Shown piece by piece: positions 1 through 7,875 of a stretch of DNA of 10,306 bases. Positions within the stretch are counted from its first letter, which is position 1; each line of letters begins with the position of its first letter. Both the position numbers and the translations under genes were made by a program. The notes under the pieces are model-generated. The model was not told the origin of the DNA and did not search any database. It worked only from the letters and a program-made list of their open reading frames with translations. The DNA is from Phycisphaeraceae bacterium (GTDB lineage: Bacteria; Planctomycetota; Phycisphaerae; Phycisphaerales; Phycisphaeraceae): positions 1 to 10,306 of the forward strand of contig JAJDCT010000036.1 in the NCBI GenBank assembly GCA_029260695.1, in the 5' to 3' direction.

Positions 1-1
1 T

Positions 2-1975
2 AAGCAGGCGGCTATGAAGCTTCGGCGTGAGTTAGCGGCGGATCAGCCAGAGAACACGGACAACCTCCGTGCGTTGGCGCTTCTTCTGGCGGAGACCGGT
101 CAGCACCAAGAAGGTTTAGAGATGGTCCAGGGGTTGATCGAGACCCAGGGGCAGACAACGTTGAACCTGATTGTTCTGGCGAGTGTGCACCGCTACGCGG
201 GAGACATCGGCTTGGGTGAGCAAGTTATCCGGCGACACATCCAGTCGCAGGGCTCAGAGGCTAAGGCCTCCGACCACATGCTGTTGGCTCGGTACCTGCT
301 GGATGTGGGTGACGGAGAAGGTGCGGCCGCGTCCTACCAGGATGCTATTGAGATCGAAGGTGACGGCCGTGAAGCGACCCGCGAGTTAGCATACCTTTAT
401 TTTAGCCGTCAAAACTACACCCAGGCCCTGTCGTTGTACCGCGAGCTTCATTCGCAATTCCCCGATGAGAAGCAGATTGGCCTGAGGCTGGCCGATGCCC
501 TGATTATTGCCAAAAACTACGATGAGGCGGCCGAGGTGCTGGATAGTTTTGATGGGGGGCCGGCGGAGGATGTCCAGCTCGCCATGATCACTTCTGCGCA
601 AGGCAATCAGGTAGAAGCGCTCCGGCTATTGACACAAGCGATCGAGGCGGAGCCCGGCAATGCCTTGTTTTATTTTAAGCGAGCCGTGCTGTTGTCCGGT
701 GATTTGGATCGGTCCGGGGACGTGATTCAGGATCTGAACACCTCGTTGGGTCTAAACCCCAATTTCCTTCAGTCCCGAAGGCTGCTGGTGGCGATGTACA
801 TGCGTCAGGGCGAGAAGCGTGAGGCGATCCGAGAGATGAACACGATGGTGTCTCGCCATCCCAAGTACGCTGAAGGCCGGCTGTCCTTGATCCAGATGCA
901 CGTTGCGGAAGGGGAGTTGACCCGGGCCAAGACCTTGGCGCGTGAGGGTGTGGCATTGTCTCCTGATATACCGACCTGGCACACGGTGATGGGGAGCCTG
1001 GCGTTAAAGGATGACGACATCCAGGGCGCGATTGACTCATATCGTAAGGTGATGGAGCTGGCGGCGACCCCGGGGAATCTGCTGAACCTTGCGACCATCC
1101 TGATCGAGAACAGCCGATCGACCGAGGCGCAGACGCTGCTGCGAGAGCACGCGGAGATTGTTAATAAGGAGCCGCTGTTGCAGGTGGTGAGGGCGCGTGC
1201 CCTGTATGCGTCGGGCCAGGAAGAAGAGGCCCGGCAGGTGTTTGCCCGGTCGGCGGAGCGTTGCGTCAATCCCGAACAGTTGTTTGGGGTGGCGGCGCAG
1301 ATCCGTAAGGACTACAGCCTTGCGGAAACGGTCTCTCTGTTGGAGGGGCTTGGTCAGCCCACGCCGTCAGCCTGGGTGCAATTGGCGCTGGCGAGACTGG
1401 AAGTTTCAGAGGGTCATTCTCAGGCAGTGATCGGTCGTTTGAGTGTGCTTGAGTCGACCTTGTCAGATGAGGACACGGCCTTACGTCAGATGTTGGATCA
1501 GATCATGGCGCCGGCCCTACATAACGAGGGGCAGATGGAAAAGGCGTTGGTGTACTACCGCCGGATTCTGGGGTTTGCGCCCGATAACACGTCGATGTTG
1601 AATAACTTGGCGTACCTTCTGGCCGAGGGGTTGGATCAGGCGGACGAGGCGCTGCCTTTGGCTCAACGTGCCGCTGAGCTGGAGCCGAATAACGCCCAGA
1701 TACTGGACACGCTTGGCTGGGTGCAGTTCAAGCTCGGTCAGATTGAAGATGCGCAGCGGACACTCCAAAGCAGTATCGACGTGACGGACCTTTCAGCGAA
1801 CCACCTGCACATGGCAGAGGTACTGATTGAGCAAGGATATCTGGCCGAAGCGAATCGTCACCTGAAGACGGCAGCCGATCTCGCCGAGCAAAATAACGAG
1901 TCGGAGATACTCGAGCGGGCTCAAGAGTTATTGAAGCAAGCCGAGGAATTGACGGAGGCGTCTGTAACCCCATGA
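2..1975 (+). CDS. Large TPR-repeat protein of an exopolysaccharide locus (5' end probably outside the window)
   Basis: The frame is open from base 2, and the first ATG (14) has no convincing ribosome binding site, so the gene probably begins upstream and this is its C-terminal part (653 residues counted from that Met). It consists almost entirely of 34-residue helical repeats with the TPR pattern of small residues at positions 8 and 20 and Pro near position 32. Clear units lie near residues 120-153, 154-186, 216-250, 285-318, 320-352, 496-525, 526-560 and 561-593; the best contains NNLAYLLAE and AAELEPNN. No catalytic motif or membrane segment is visible. TPR arrays are protein-binding scaffolds, and large TPR proteins, some of them lipoproteins, accompany exosortase/PEP-CTERM and EPS export loci. 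By analogy this one may be periplasmic and help assemble the polymer machinery, but the signal peptide that would show it is not in the window. Its stop overlaps the next start as ATGA, implying translational coupling with the Wzz-like gene. Confidence 0.85.
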   Translation, partial: KQAAMKLRRELAADQPENTDNLRALALLLAETGQHQEGLEMVQGLIETQGQTTLNLIVLASVHRYAGDIGLGEQVIRRHIQSQGSEAKASDHMLLARYLLDVGDGEGAAASYQDAIEIEGDGREATRELAYLYFSRQNYTQALSLYRELHSQFPDEKQIGLRLADALIIAKNYDEAAEVLDSFDGGPAEDVQLAMITSAQGNQVEALRLLTQAIEAEPGNALFYFKRAVLLSGDLDRSGDVIQDLNTSLGLNPNFLQSRRLLVAMYMRQGEKREAIREMNTMVSRHPKYAEGRLSLIQMHVAEGELTRAKTLAREGVALSPDIPTWHTVMGSLALKDDDIQGAIDSYRKVMELAATPGNLLNLATILIENSRSTEAQTLLREHAEIVNKEPLLQVVRARALYASGQEEEARQVFARSAERCVNPEQLFGVAAQIRKDYSLAETVSLLEGLGQPTPSAWVQLALARLEVSEGHSQAVIGRLSVLESTLSDEDTALRQMLDQIMAPALHNEGQMEKALVYYRRILGFAPDNTSMLNNLAYLLAEGLDQADEALPLAQRAAELEPNNAQILDTLGWVQFKLGQIEDAQRTLQSSIDVTDLSANHLHMAEVLIEQGYLAEANRHLKTAADLAEQNNESEILERAQELLKQAEELTEASVTP

Positions 1976-4221
1976 GTACTAACCCACTAACACCCGAGTC
2001 GGTTCCCGGCGTCCAGCCATCCGGGGAAAGCCGGTTCAAGCCCATCGATCCGTTGAGGGTGCTACGCCAGAATTACAAGTTGTTATCGGTCGTTGCCGTC
2101 GTCGGCGTGGTGGTTGGCATTGGCGTGTGGTATGCGTTGGTCAAGACGATGCCCAGGTACGCCTCGTCTGCGCAGTTGCGAGTCTCCGAGGGTGCCGTGG
2201 ATGTAGACAATGTGCGTAAGGGCAATATCTCCTCTGTCCCGGTTGCGGCGATGGAGTCGTATATCAAGAGCGAGGTCTATAAGATCCAGTCTGCGGATAT
2301 CCTCACCAAAGCCCTGAACAACCCGACTGTCCGTAACAGCCAGTGGTTTGCTGAGTACAAGACGACCAAGGGGTCTGACTTCAACAAGGCTCGCGAAGAC
2401 CTGTTGGAGGACCACTTGGGCGTGAACATGATCCGCGGGACACAGTTAATCAATCTGATGGTGACGACACCTCAGAAGGAGGACTGCCAGAAGATCGCAC
2501 AGGCGATTGTGGACGTTTATCTCAACCGGATCGAGGCGGACACGGATAACCAGGTTGGTGGCCGGCGTCGGTCGTTGGTGACCGAGCGGAGCCGTCTGGA
2601 GCGGGACATTAACAACCTCACCAAAGAGATCGAGGACTTTGCTCGTGAGCACGACCTGACGAGTATGGACGCCCGGATGGACGAGGCCGCACAGGTCAGG
2701 CTGCTGCTTATTACAGACCGTGAAGAGAAGATTAAGGAACTCAACGAGTTCCAGAAAGCGTACGACTCGGCTCTGGAGAAGCAGGACGCGGGCGGTGGGC
2801 CAACCGCGAGCGATATCCTTTCGGCCTCGCAGGACGAGGCGATCCAGTTGCGTGACGAGCGGCTGCGTTCTCTGCGCGAGCAGCGGGAGGTTTCGCTGTA
2901 CGAATTCGGAGTGGGGCACCGGCTCCTCAAGTCGATCGACCGCCAGATCGCCGCGACCGAGGCCGAGCGAGATCGTGAGATCGAACGCCTGATCCGGGAG
3001 CAAAATGAGGCGATGCTCAGCGGCTACAAGCAGGCGATCGAAGGGATCACCGAGACGATCGCGGATTACAACGACCAGAACCTTGAGCTTGAGCAGAAGC
3101 TGGTCGATCTGAACGTCCACCAGACTAAATACAACAACCTCCAGGCGCAGGTTGAAGAGGCCAAGGTCTCGCGTAATCGGATCGAGCAAACCCTGTCCGA
3201 GGTCCGTCTGATCGAAGACATGGCCGAGGCTCGCCCGGTGCAGATCCAGGCCAACCCCTCGTTGCCTGAGTTGGTGTTCCCCGAAATCAAGATCGTTGTA
3301 CCGACCGTGACGTTCTTGATGGTCGCGTTCGTCGGTGGGATCATCTTTCTCCGTGAGTTGGTAGACCAGAGCATCAAGAGCCCAGCCGACGTTAAGTTGC
3401 TCAAAGAGGCGGAGCTGTTGGGTATCCTGCCTCATGCCGACGAGGACCCGTCCGGGCCCAGCGCGGTGGAGCGGGTGGTCGAGAAGTATCCCACGGGCCT
3501 GCTGGCTGAGGCGTATCGTCAGGTGCGTACTTCGCTGCTGGGGAAGATGGACCGGCGTGGGTATAAGACGCTATTGGTCGCCTCGGCTCAGCCGGGCGCG
3601 GGGTCGTCGTCGGTGGCGCACAATCTGGCGACGAGTCTGGCGTTCAATGGGCGGAAGGTCGTGATCATCGACGCCAACTTCCGCAGGCCTGCGCAGCATC
3701 AATTCGTGGATGCGGACAACGACCGGGGTTTGGTCGACATCCTGCTCTACGGCGCATCGCTTGATGACATGCTACTGACGGTTCAAGACCCGGACCTCTC
3801 GGTGCTGCCGACCGGTCGGGCCGGGGACGCGGCGCCGGAGCTGCTCGACAGTGCCCGGTTCCGTTCTCTGCTTGCGGAGCTCGAGACGCGGTTCGACATC
3901 GTGTTGATCGACGCGCCGCCGGCACTGCTTAGTTCAGAGTGCCAGGTACTTGCCAAGCAGGTCGACGCGGTGGCATCGGTTGTGCGTGCAGGCAGCGACA
4001 AGCGTGGGATGATCGACCGGATGGCCAGGCAGTTCTCTGGACAGCGTGCCGACTTCCTGGGTATCGTGCTCAACGGCGTGCAGTCGAGTGTCGGTGGCTA
4101 CTTCCGCTCCAGCTTCCGCGACTTCTACCGTTACCGTGAGAACGGCGAGTCAAACGGCAAGACCAACGGTCGGGGCCGGCTAGAGGTGTCCGAGTTGGCC
4201 GAGCCGATTGACAGCGAATGA
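1972..4221 (+). CDS. Wzz-type chain-length determinant fused to a BY-kinase-like ATPase domain (degenerate Walker A)
   Basis: This 749-residue protein has the layout of bacterial polysaccharide co-polymerase/tyrosine autokinases. A cytoplasmic N-terminus is followed by TM1 (about 38-56), a Wzz-like periplasmic domain (about 60-195), a long charged coiled coil (about 198-415) and a Pro-containing segment leading to TM2 (about 440-461). The C-terminal cytoplasmic domain is MinD/BY-kinase-like. In it the oligomerisation motif ExxRxxR is present (E513, R516, R519) and Walker B is intact (FDIVLIDAPP, D647). Walker A reads PGAGSSS where the family has PGEGKS, so the phosphate-binding lysine is Ser545. 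The second Asp of Walker A' is Asn569 (first Asp is D567). The tail has tyrosines at 710, 719 and 721. Family members control polymer length and export through phosphorylation cycles; here kinase activity is doubtful and a structural role is more likely. Start: the ATG overlaps the preceding stop, with GGAGG about 13 bases upstream. It is probably in one operon with its neighbours. Confidence 0.9.
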   Translation: MSTNPLTPESVPGVQPSGESRFKPIDPLRVLRQNYKLLSVVAVVGVVVGIGVWYALVKTMPRYASSAQLRVSEGAVDVDNVRKGNISSVPVAAMESYIKSEVYKIQSADILTKALNNPTVRNSQWFAEYKTTKGSDFNKAREDLLEDHLGVNMIRGTQLINLMVTTPQKEDCQKIAQAIVDVYLNRIEADTDNQVGGRRRSLVTERSRLERDINNLTKEIEDFAREHDLTSMDARMDEAAQVRLLLITDREEKIKELNEFQKAYDSALEKQDAGGGPTASDILSASQDEAIQLRDERLRSLREQREVSLYEFGVGHRLLKSIDRQIAATEAERDREIERLIREQNEAMLSGYKQAIEGITETIADYNDQNLELEQKLVDLNVHQTKYNNLQAQVEEAKVSRNRIEQTLSEVRLIEDMAEARPVQIQANPSLPELVFPEIKIVVPTVTFLMVAFVGGIIFLRELVDQSIKSPADVKLLKEAELLGILPHADEDPSGPSAVERVVEKYPTGLLAEAYRQVRTSLLGKMDRRGYKTLLVASAQPGAGSSSVAHNLATSLAFNGRKVVIIDANFRRPAQHQFVDADNDRGLVDILLYGASLDDMLLTVQDPDLSVLPTGRAGDAAPELLDSARFRSLLAELETRFDIVLIDAPPALLSSECQVLAKQVDAVASVVRAGSDKRGMIDRMARQFSGQRADFLGIVLNGVQSSVGGYFRSSFRDFYRYRENGESNGKTNGRGRLEVSELAEPIDSE

Positions 4222-4261
4222 TCTCCGGGTCACCCTTTGGGATGCAGCCGTAAACAACACC

Positions 4262-4266
4262 AGGGA
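4262..4266 (+). promoter_or_regulatory. Ribosome binding site that fixes the SDR gene start
   Basis: AGGGA lies 7 bases before the GTG at 4274. This supports the GTG over the in-frame TTG at 4208, which overlaps the previous gene and would add 22 residues unlike the start of any SDR protein. Confidence 0.6.
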
Positions 4267-4273
4267 CAGACCC

Positions 4274-5275
4274 GTGACGGGTAAGACGATCATCACCGGC
4301 GGGGCGGGTTTCATCGGTTCGCATCTCGCGGCCCGGCTCAAAGCGCAGGGCCATTCTCTGATTCTCGTTGACAACCTATCCACCGGCAGCCGAGCCAACG
4401 TCGCGGACCTGCTGGACGACCGCTGCCAACTCATCCATGCCGATGCGTGCGAGGCCGTAGCCGACCCCAAGCTGTGGGACGGTGTACGGCAGGTTTATCA
4501 CCTCGCCGCCGCTGTCGGTGTGCAACGGGTCATCGACGACCCCGCCGCAATGGTTCATAACAACGTCGAGCAGACATCTGCCGTACTCGAAGCGGCAAGA
4601 CGTGCTGACGCATCGGTCTTGATCGCCTCGTCCAGCGAGGTCTACGGCAAGTGCCCCGTGCTGCCACTTCGTGAGGATATGGAGTTGGTCTACGGCCCGA
4701 CGACCGCGTCACGCTGGGCTTACGGGCTGACCAAGGCGATCGATGAACACCTCGCCATCGACATGCACCGGCGTCACGGCCTGCGTGTCGTGATCGTCCG
4801 GCTGTTCAACACGATCGGCCCCAGGCAGGTCGGGCATTACGGCATGGTCGTGCCACGCTTTGTCGAACGTGCGGTTGCCGGGGAAACCATCGACGTTTAC
4901 GGCGACGGCACACAGACCCGCGCATTCTGCGATGTCCGAGACATCACCCGTGCGATGATGGAGTTGATGGCGAAGGACGAATGCTTTGGCCGGGTCTTTA
5001 ACCTCGGGTCCGATCAGCGGGTCACGATCAATGAACTTGCCGATAGGATTATCCAACTCGCAGGCGGCACGGCAGGCAAACGTCTGGTCTCCTATGAACA
5101 GGCGTTTGGCCCGGACTTTGAAGACCCCGCACACCGCCTGCCCGATACCACGCGAATCAGCGAGGCGATCGGTTTTCAACCACAGATCGGATTAGACCAG
5201 ACACTGACCGAGTTGATCGAACTGCGTCGTGAACTTTTGGCCGGTATCGGTGCAACAGCGGGGGGGGGCGACTGA
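4274..5275 (+). CDS. Extended-SDR NAD-dependent sugar-nucleotide epimerase/dehydratase
   Basis: With the GTG start the protein has 333 residues, usual for extended SDRs. The Rossmann NAD site TGGAGFIG is at residues 8-15, only seven residues from the N-terminus as is typical. The acidic residue ending strand 2 is D33 (LVDN), which favours NAD(H) over NADP(H). The catalytic part has SSSEVYG (119-125) and the YxxxK pair Y150/K154. The substrate-binding half has RLFNTIGPRQ (176-185) and VYGDGTQTRAF (from about 208). These motifs fit the group containing UDP-glucose 4-epimerase, UDP-glucuronate decarboxylase and related nucleotide-sugar enzymes. I cannot decide between epimerase and decarboxylase from sequence alone. 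It probably makes an activated sugar in the cytoplasm for the glycan built by the neighbouring genes. The gene starts 52 bases after the kinase-like gene and overlaps the next start (TGATG). A run of nine G bases sits just before its stop. Confidence 0.88.
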   Translation: MTGKTIITGGAGFIGSHLAARLKAQGHSLILVDNLSTGSRANVADLLDDRCQLIHADACEAVADPKLWDGVRQVYHLAAAVGVQRVIDDPAAMVHNNVEQTSAVLEAARRADASVLIASSSEVYGKCPVLPLREDMELVYGPTTASRWAYGLTKAIDEHLAIDMHRRHGLRVVIVRLFNTIGPRQVGHYGMVVPRFVERAVAGETIDVYGDGTQTRAFCDVRDITRAMMELMAKDECFGRVFNLGSDQRVTINELADRIIQLAGGTAGKRLVSYEQAFGPDFEDPAHRLPDTTRISEAIGFQPQIGLDQTLTELIELRRELLAGIGATAGGGD

Positions 5276-6711
5276 TGCTGGCGCTGCTCGCACAGGTTGA
5301 CTCAGACGTGTTTGCCACCGAAGGCACGGATACCGCAGGTATTGCTGTGGACGCCGTTGGTGGTGGAGTTGAGTCAATCGCACCGACGATGTTGACCCAT
5401 GTGATCGCGCCGTACATGGGCGTGTTCTTCGTCGCCTTCTTCGTCTCTATCATCGCCACCCCGCTGATGCGGATGCTGGCGATCCGTAACGGCATCGTGG
5501 ACCTGCCCGACCTCAAACGCAAGAACCACCTGGAACCGGTCGCCTACCTCGGCGGTGTCGCGATCTTCCTGGGATGGCTGATAGCGATCGGGTTGGCCTA
5601 TTTCCTCGTGCCCGAGGAAGACATCCTCAAGCGGGCGGAGTTCAATCCGCTGCGGCTGATCCGTAGCAACCCGCTGGTCAGCATCATGATCGGTGCCGGT
5701 GCCATCACGCTCACCGGGTTATTTGATGATATCTACGGGATCAACCCCCGGGTCAAGATCGGTGGTCAGCTCTTCGCCGCAGCGGCGTTAGCTAATTACA
5801 ACGTGGGCACGCAACTGATCGGATCGGTCTTCGGGATCATCGGCGTTGAGGCGATACCCCTGCCTTGGGATATGCCGATGGTCGGTACGGACCTCTTGCC
5901 TCTGGTTAATTATGTCCTGGCGACGGCCTTGATTGCGGCGATGGTCCTGGGCGGGTGCAACTCCATGAACCTGATCGACGGCCTGGACGGGCTGTCGTCG
6001 GGGGTCGCTGTGATCGCTGGGATCGGGTTTCTGTGTATCGCCGCGTTTGTCGCGCTGAACAGCCCGGACCCTCTGAAAGACCCGGTCCGCATCGTGGTCT
6101 GTCTGGCGATGATCGGCGCGGTGCTTGGGTTCCTGCCCTACAACTTCAACCCGGCAAGCATCTTCATGGGGGATACCGGGTCGCTGCTGATCGGTTACCT
6201 GTGTGTTGCTTCGATCCTGCTGTACGCCGACGCTGGGGGCCGCAGCCTGCTGCTTGTCACCGCGGGTCTGATCGTCTTCGCTGTCCCGATCACGGACACT
6301 TCATTGGCTATCTTCCGCCGTAAGATGCAGGGCAAGCCGATCCTGAGCCCGGACAGCCAGCACATCCACCACCTGCTTAGGCGCAGCGGGCTGAGCGTCA
6401 AGAAATCGGTCGGTGTGATCTACCTGGCGGCGGGCATGTTCGCGGTCCTTGGGTACACGATGGTCGCGATGGAACTGCGTTGGCGGTACGTCTTGGCGGT
6501 GTTCTTCGTGGTCTACGGGTTCATCGTGGTTACGGCCTACAAGTACGGCCGACAGTACGCGCTGCTGCACCCCACCGATGGCCCCCAAACCGAGGATGCG
6601 GTACTCCCCGAAGCCATCAACGGGGAAGACACTCAGCCAGACGATAAGCCAGCCAACCCGTCCACTTCCTCCACCGAGCCGGGATCACGCACCCAATCCG
6701 GCAAGGCGTGA
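5275..6711 (+). CDS. Polyprenyl-phosphate N-acetylhexosamine-1-phosphate transferase (WecA/MraY superfamily, GT4 type)
   Basis: This 478-residue integral membrane protein has about 11 hydrophobic segments between residues 42 and 421 and a polar C-terminal tail (about 427-478). Superfamily motifs are present in order: a KRKNHLEPVAYLGG segment (81-94); the Mg-binding acidic pair in GLFDDIYG (D151/D152); NSMNLIDGLDGLSSG (229-243) with the catalytic-type Asp; FMGDTGS (297-303); ITDT (339-342); and HIHHLLRRSG (363-372). The HIHH motif points to the WecA/TagO branch rather than the peptidoglycan enzyme MraY. Such enzymes transfer a sugar-1-phosphate, usually GlcNAc-1-P, from a UDP-sugar to undecaprenyl phosphate, starting a lipid-linked glycan on the cytoplasmic face. 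The exact sugar is unknown. The start ATG overlaps the previous stop (TGATG), suggesting coupling. The first 40 or so residues are polar and not conserved-looking, so a downstream start (for example the ATG at 5389) remains possible. It appears to be the last gene of the cluster, but no clear terminator follows. Confidence 0.9.
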   Translation: MLALLAQVDSDVFATEGTDTAGIAVDAVGGGVESIAPTMLTHVIAPYMGVFFVAFFVSIIATPLMRMLAIRNGIVDLPDLKRKNHLEPVAYLGGVAIFLGWLIAIGLAYFLVPEEDILKRAEFNPLRLIRSNPLVSIMIGAGAITLTGLFDDIYGINPRVKIGGQLFAAAALANYNVGTQLIGSVFGIIGVEAIPLPWDMPMVGTDLLPLVNYVLATALIAAMVLGGCNSMNLIDGLDGLSSGVAVIAGIGFLCIAAFVALNSPDPLKDPVRIVVCLAMIGAVLGFLPYNFNPASIFMGDTGSLLIGYLCVASILLYADAGGRSLLLVTAGLIVFAVPITDTSLAIFRRKMQGKPILSPDSQHIHHLLRRSGLSVKKSVGVIYLAAGMFAVLGYTMVAMELRWRYVLAVFFVVYGFIVVTAYKYGRQYALLHPTDGPQTEDAVLPEAINGEDTQPDDKPANPSTSSTEPGSRTQSGKA

Positions 6712-6850
6712 TGGCACAGACACAACTCGATCCGCCGGTGCGATCAACCCGAGCTGAATCTCAGAATCGGTACCATAGCGAGCGTTGCCCCTAATACGGA
6801 CAAGCTTTCGTTTTGTGTTTTCATCTAAGACCTGACAGGGAATACTGCAG

Positions 6851-7489
6851 ATGGCGAATCGTAAAACCGAGTCCGCACATTCATTTCCTCCGCCGTTTTA
6901 CCGGTGGCGGCCGCACCCCTGGCACGGGCTGGACCCCGGGCACGAGCCGCCGATCCGCCTGCAGGCCTACATCGAGATCACGCCCTTCGATCTGGTGAAG
7001 TACGAGATCTGCAAAACGACCGGCTACCTGCGCGTCGATCGGCCTCAACGCAGCAGCTCGCAGCCCCCGGCGCTCTACGGCTTCGTGCCAAAGACGTATT
7101 GCGGAGGCCGGGTGACTTCCCTCTCGCCTAAAGCGACCACAGGCGATGGCGATCCTTTGGATATCTGCGTCATCAGTGAACGACCCATCAATCGGGCAGA
7201 TATCCTCATCCACACCCGTGTCATCGGGGGCCTGCAGTGTGTCGATGGCGGGGAAGCCGACGATAAAATCATCGCCGTGCTTGAGAAGGACAACATGCAC
7301 GGTGAGGTCGAGGATATCAAAGACCTGCCGCCTGTCTTGATCGAACGGCTGCGGCACTACTTCGGCACGTACAAAATGGTTCCCGGCGGGGAATCTCAGA
7401 TGTCCGTTGAGCAAACCTACGGCGTCGATCATGCAACCAAAGTCGTCGAGGCATCACTCGCTGACTATGAAGAAGCGTTTGGGCACTGA
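6851..7489 (+). CDS. ppa: Soluble family I inorganic pyrophosphatase
   Basis: The 212-residue protein hydrolyses pyrophosphate to two phosphates in the cytoplasm and so drives biosynthetic reactions. Motif by motif it follows family I: E42, K50 and E52 in the [14 protein letters not shown] block, R64 in VDRPQ, Y76 in LYGF, the metal-binding triad D99/D101/D104 in GDGDPLD, D132/D137/K139 in the DGGEADDK block, and Y174/K175. These correspond to E. coli E20, K29, E31, R43, Y55, D65/D67/D70, D97/D102/K104 and Y141/K142. E. coli Tyr51 is replaced by Pro72. HPWHG near the N-terminus, PKTYCG and the overall length recall the chlamydial-type enzyme rather than the shorter E. coli type. A ribosome binding site (AGGGA, 6837-6841) precedes the ATG by 9 bases. 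The 139-base gap before it suggests separate transcription from the glycan cluster. The product probably also benefits nearby reactions that release pyrophosphate, but there is no specific link. Confidence 0.93.
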   Translation: MANRKTESAHSFPPPFYRWRPHPWHGLDPGHEPPIRLQAYIEITPFDLVKYEICKTTGYLRVDRPQRSSSQPPALYGFVPKTYCGGRVTSLSPKATTGDGDPLDICVISERPINRADILIHTRVIGGLQCVDGGEADDKIIAVLEKDNMHGEVEDIKDLPPVLIERLRHYFGTYKMVPGGESQMSVEQTYGVDHATKVVEASLADYEEAFGH

Positions 7490-7538
7490 CAGGGGGCCTG
7501 GATGGGAAGAGAACAGAATCAGGCCGTGCTTGGTATCT

Positions 7539-7820
7539 CTAGATGATCTTCCCCAGCCACTGCTGTGCTTTGCGGAGTGTCTGGGGGTTGAGGCTGTAGA
7601 GCCGGCGGGTGCCCTGGGCGCGTTGCTTGACCAGGCCACAGTCGCGCAGGACGCGCAGGTGTGTGGACAGGGCGGGTTGGGACACCTTTAATCCTGCGAG
7701 TAGTTCGGTGGCGGATCGCTCGTTCTTGCCGAGCATCGCCAGCACCTTGCGGCGCAGCGGGTGTGCCAGCCCACGGAACATGTCGGTCCGGTCCGCGTCG
7801 CTTAGTATGGGTCGTGTCAC
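7539..7820 (-). CDS. ArsR-family winged-helix transcriptional repressor
   Basis: This small protein (93 residues with a GTG start at 7820) has the ArsR/SmtB winged-helix fold throughout: MFRGLAHPLRRKVLAML (14-30) as the first helices, a helix-turn-helix around 36-64 with KVSQPALSTHLRVLRDCGLV, and a wing with GTRRLYSLN. It lacks the Cys-rich metal site of classical ArsR (only C61 is present) and has no His cluster at the end, so it is probably not a metal sensor. It is closer in style to the SdpR-like or metal-independent members. It is convergent with the pyrophosphatase gene and divergent from the small lipoprotein gene, with 55 bases between them. Its ligand is unknown. A good promoter ends only 7 bases before the GTG, so the mRNA may be leaderless. 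Alternatively, translation may begin at the ATG for Met14 (7779-7781), where family homology begins; neither start has a clear Shine-Dalgarno sequence. Confidence 0.88.
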   Translation of the reverse strand: MTRPILSDADRTDMFRGLAHPLRRKVLAMLGKNERSATELLAGLKVSQPALSTHLRVLRDCGLVKQRAQGTRRLYSLNPQTLRKAQQWLGKII

Positions 7821-7842
7821 AAGATCAATAATAACTTATAGT
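7814..7842 (+). promoter_or_regulatory. Possible promoter of the lipoprotein gene overlapping an operator-like site
   Basis: On the plus strand, GTGTCA (7814-7819, four of six matches) and TATAGT (7837-7842, five of six) are 17 bases apart. The element overlaps the divergent ArsR promoter. A short symmetric sequence ATAACTTAT (7831-7839) lies across both -10 regions and could be part of a repressor operator. The symmetry is short, so the operator is tentative. Confidence 0.4.
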
Positions 7843-7856
7843 ACATAGGCTGTCCA
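7828..7856 (-). promoter_or_regulatory. Sigma70-type promoter of the ArsR-family gene
   Basis: On the minus strand, TGGACA (7851-7856) is followed after 17 bases by TATTAT (7828-7833); each matches five of six consensus bases. Transcription would start close to the GTG codon at 7820. This is a prediction from sequence only. Confidence 0.55.
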
Positions 7857-7863
7857 CCTTTTG

Positions 7864-7869
7864 AAAGGA
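7864..7869 (+). promoter_or_regulatory. Ribosome binding site that fixes the lipoprotein start
   Basis: AAAGGA lies 6 bases before the ATG at 7876. It supports that ATG over the in-frame TTG at 7861, which would place the binding site inside the coding sequence and lengthen the signal peptide. Confidence 0.6.
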
Positions 7870-7875
7870 TCAGGC

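Noticed and set aside
2446..3435. A 329-codon open frame on the minus strand inside the Wzz-like gene
   Set aside because: It mirrors the charged, repetitive coiled-coil coding region of the plus-strand gene, has no recognisable domain or ribosome binding site, and is a shadow of that gene.
4208..4273. Longer N-terminus of the SDR protein from a TTG codon
   Set aside because: It overlaps the previous gene and has no ribosome binding site, whereas the GTG at 4274 has one and gives the usual distance to the NAD-binding motif.
6712..6850. Promoter search upstream of ppa
   Set aside because: The best pair (CGGACA at 6797-6802 and TCATCT at 6821-6826, spacer 18) matches only four of six bases each; too weak to call, although a promoter is expected here.
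7495..7525. Inverted repeat GGCCTG/CAGGCC between the convergent ppa and arsR-like genes
   Set aside because: Only a 6-bp stem with a 19-base loop and no T run on either strand, so it is not supported as a terminator.
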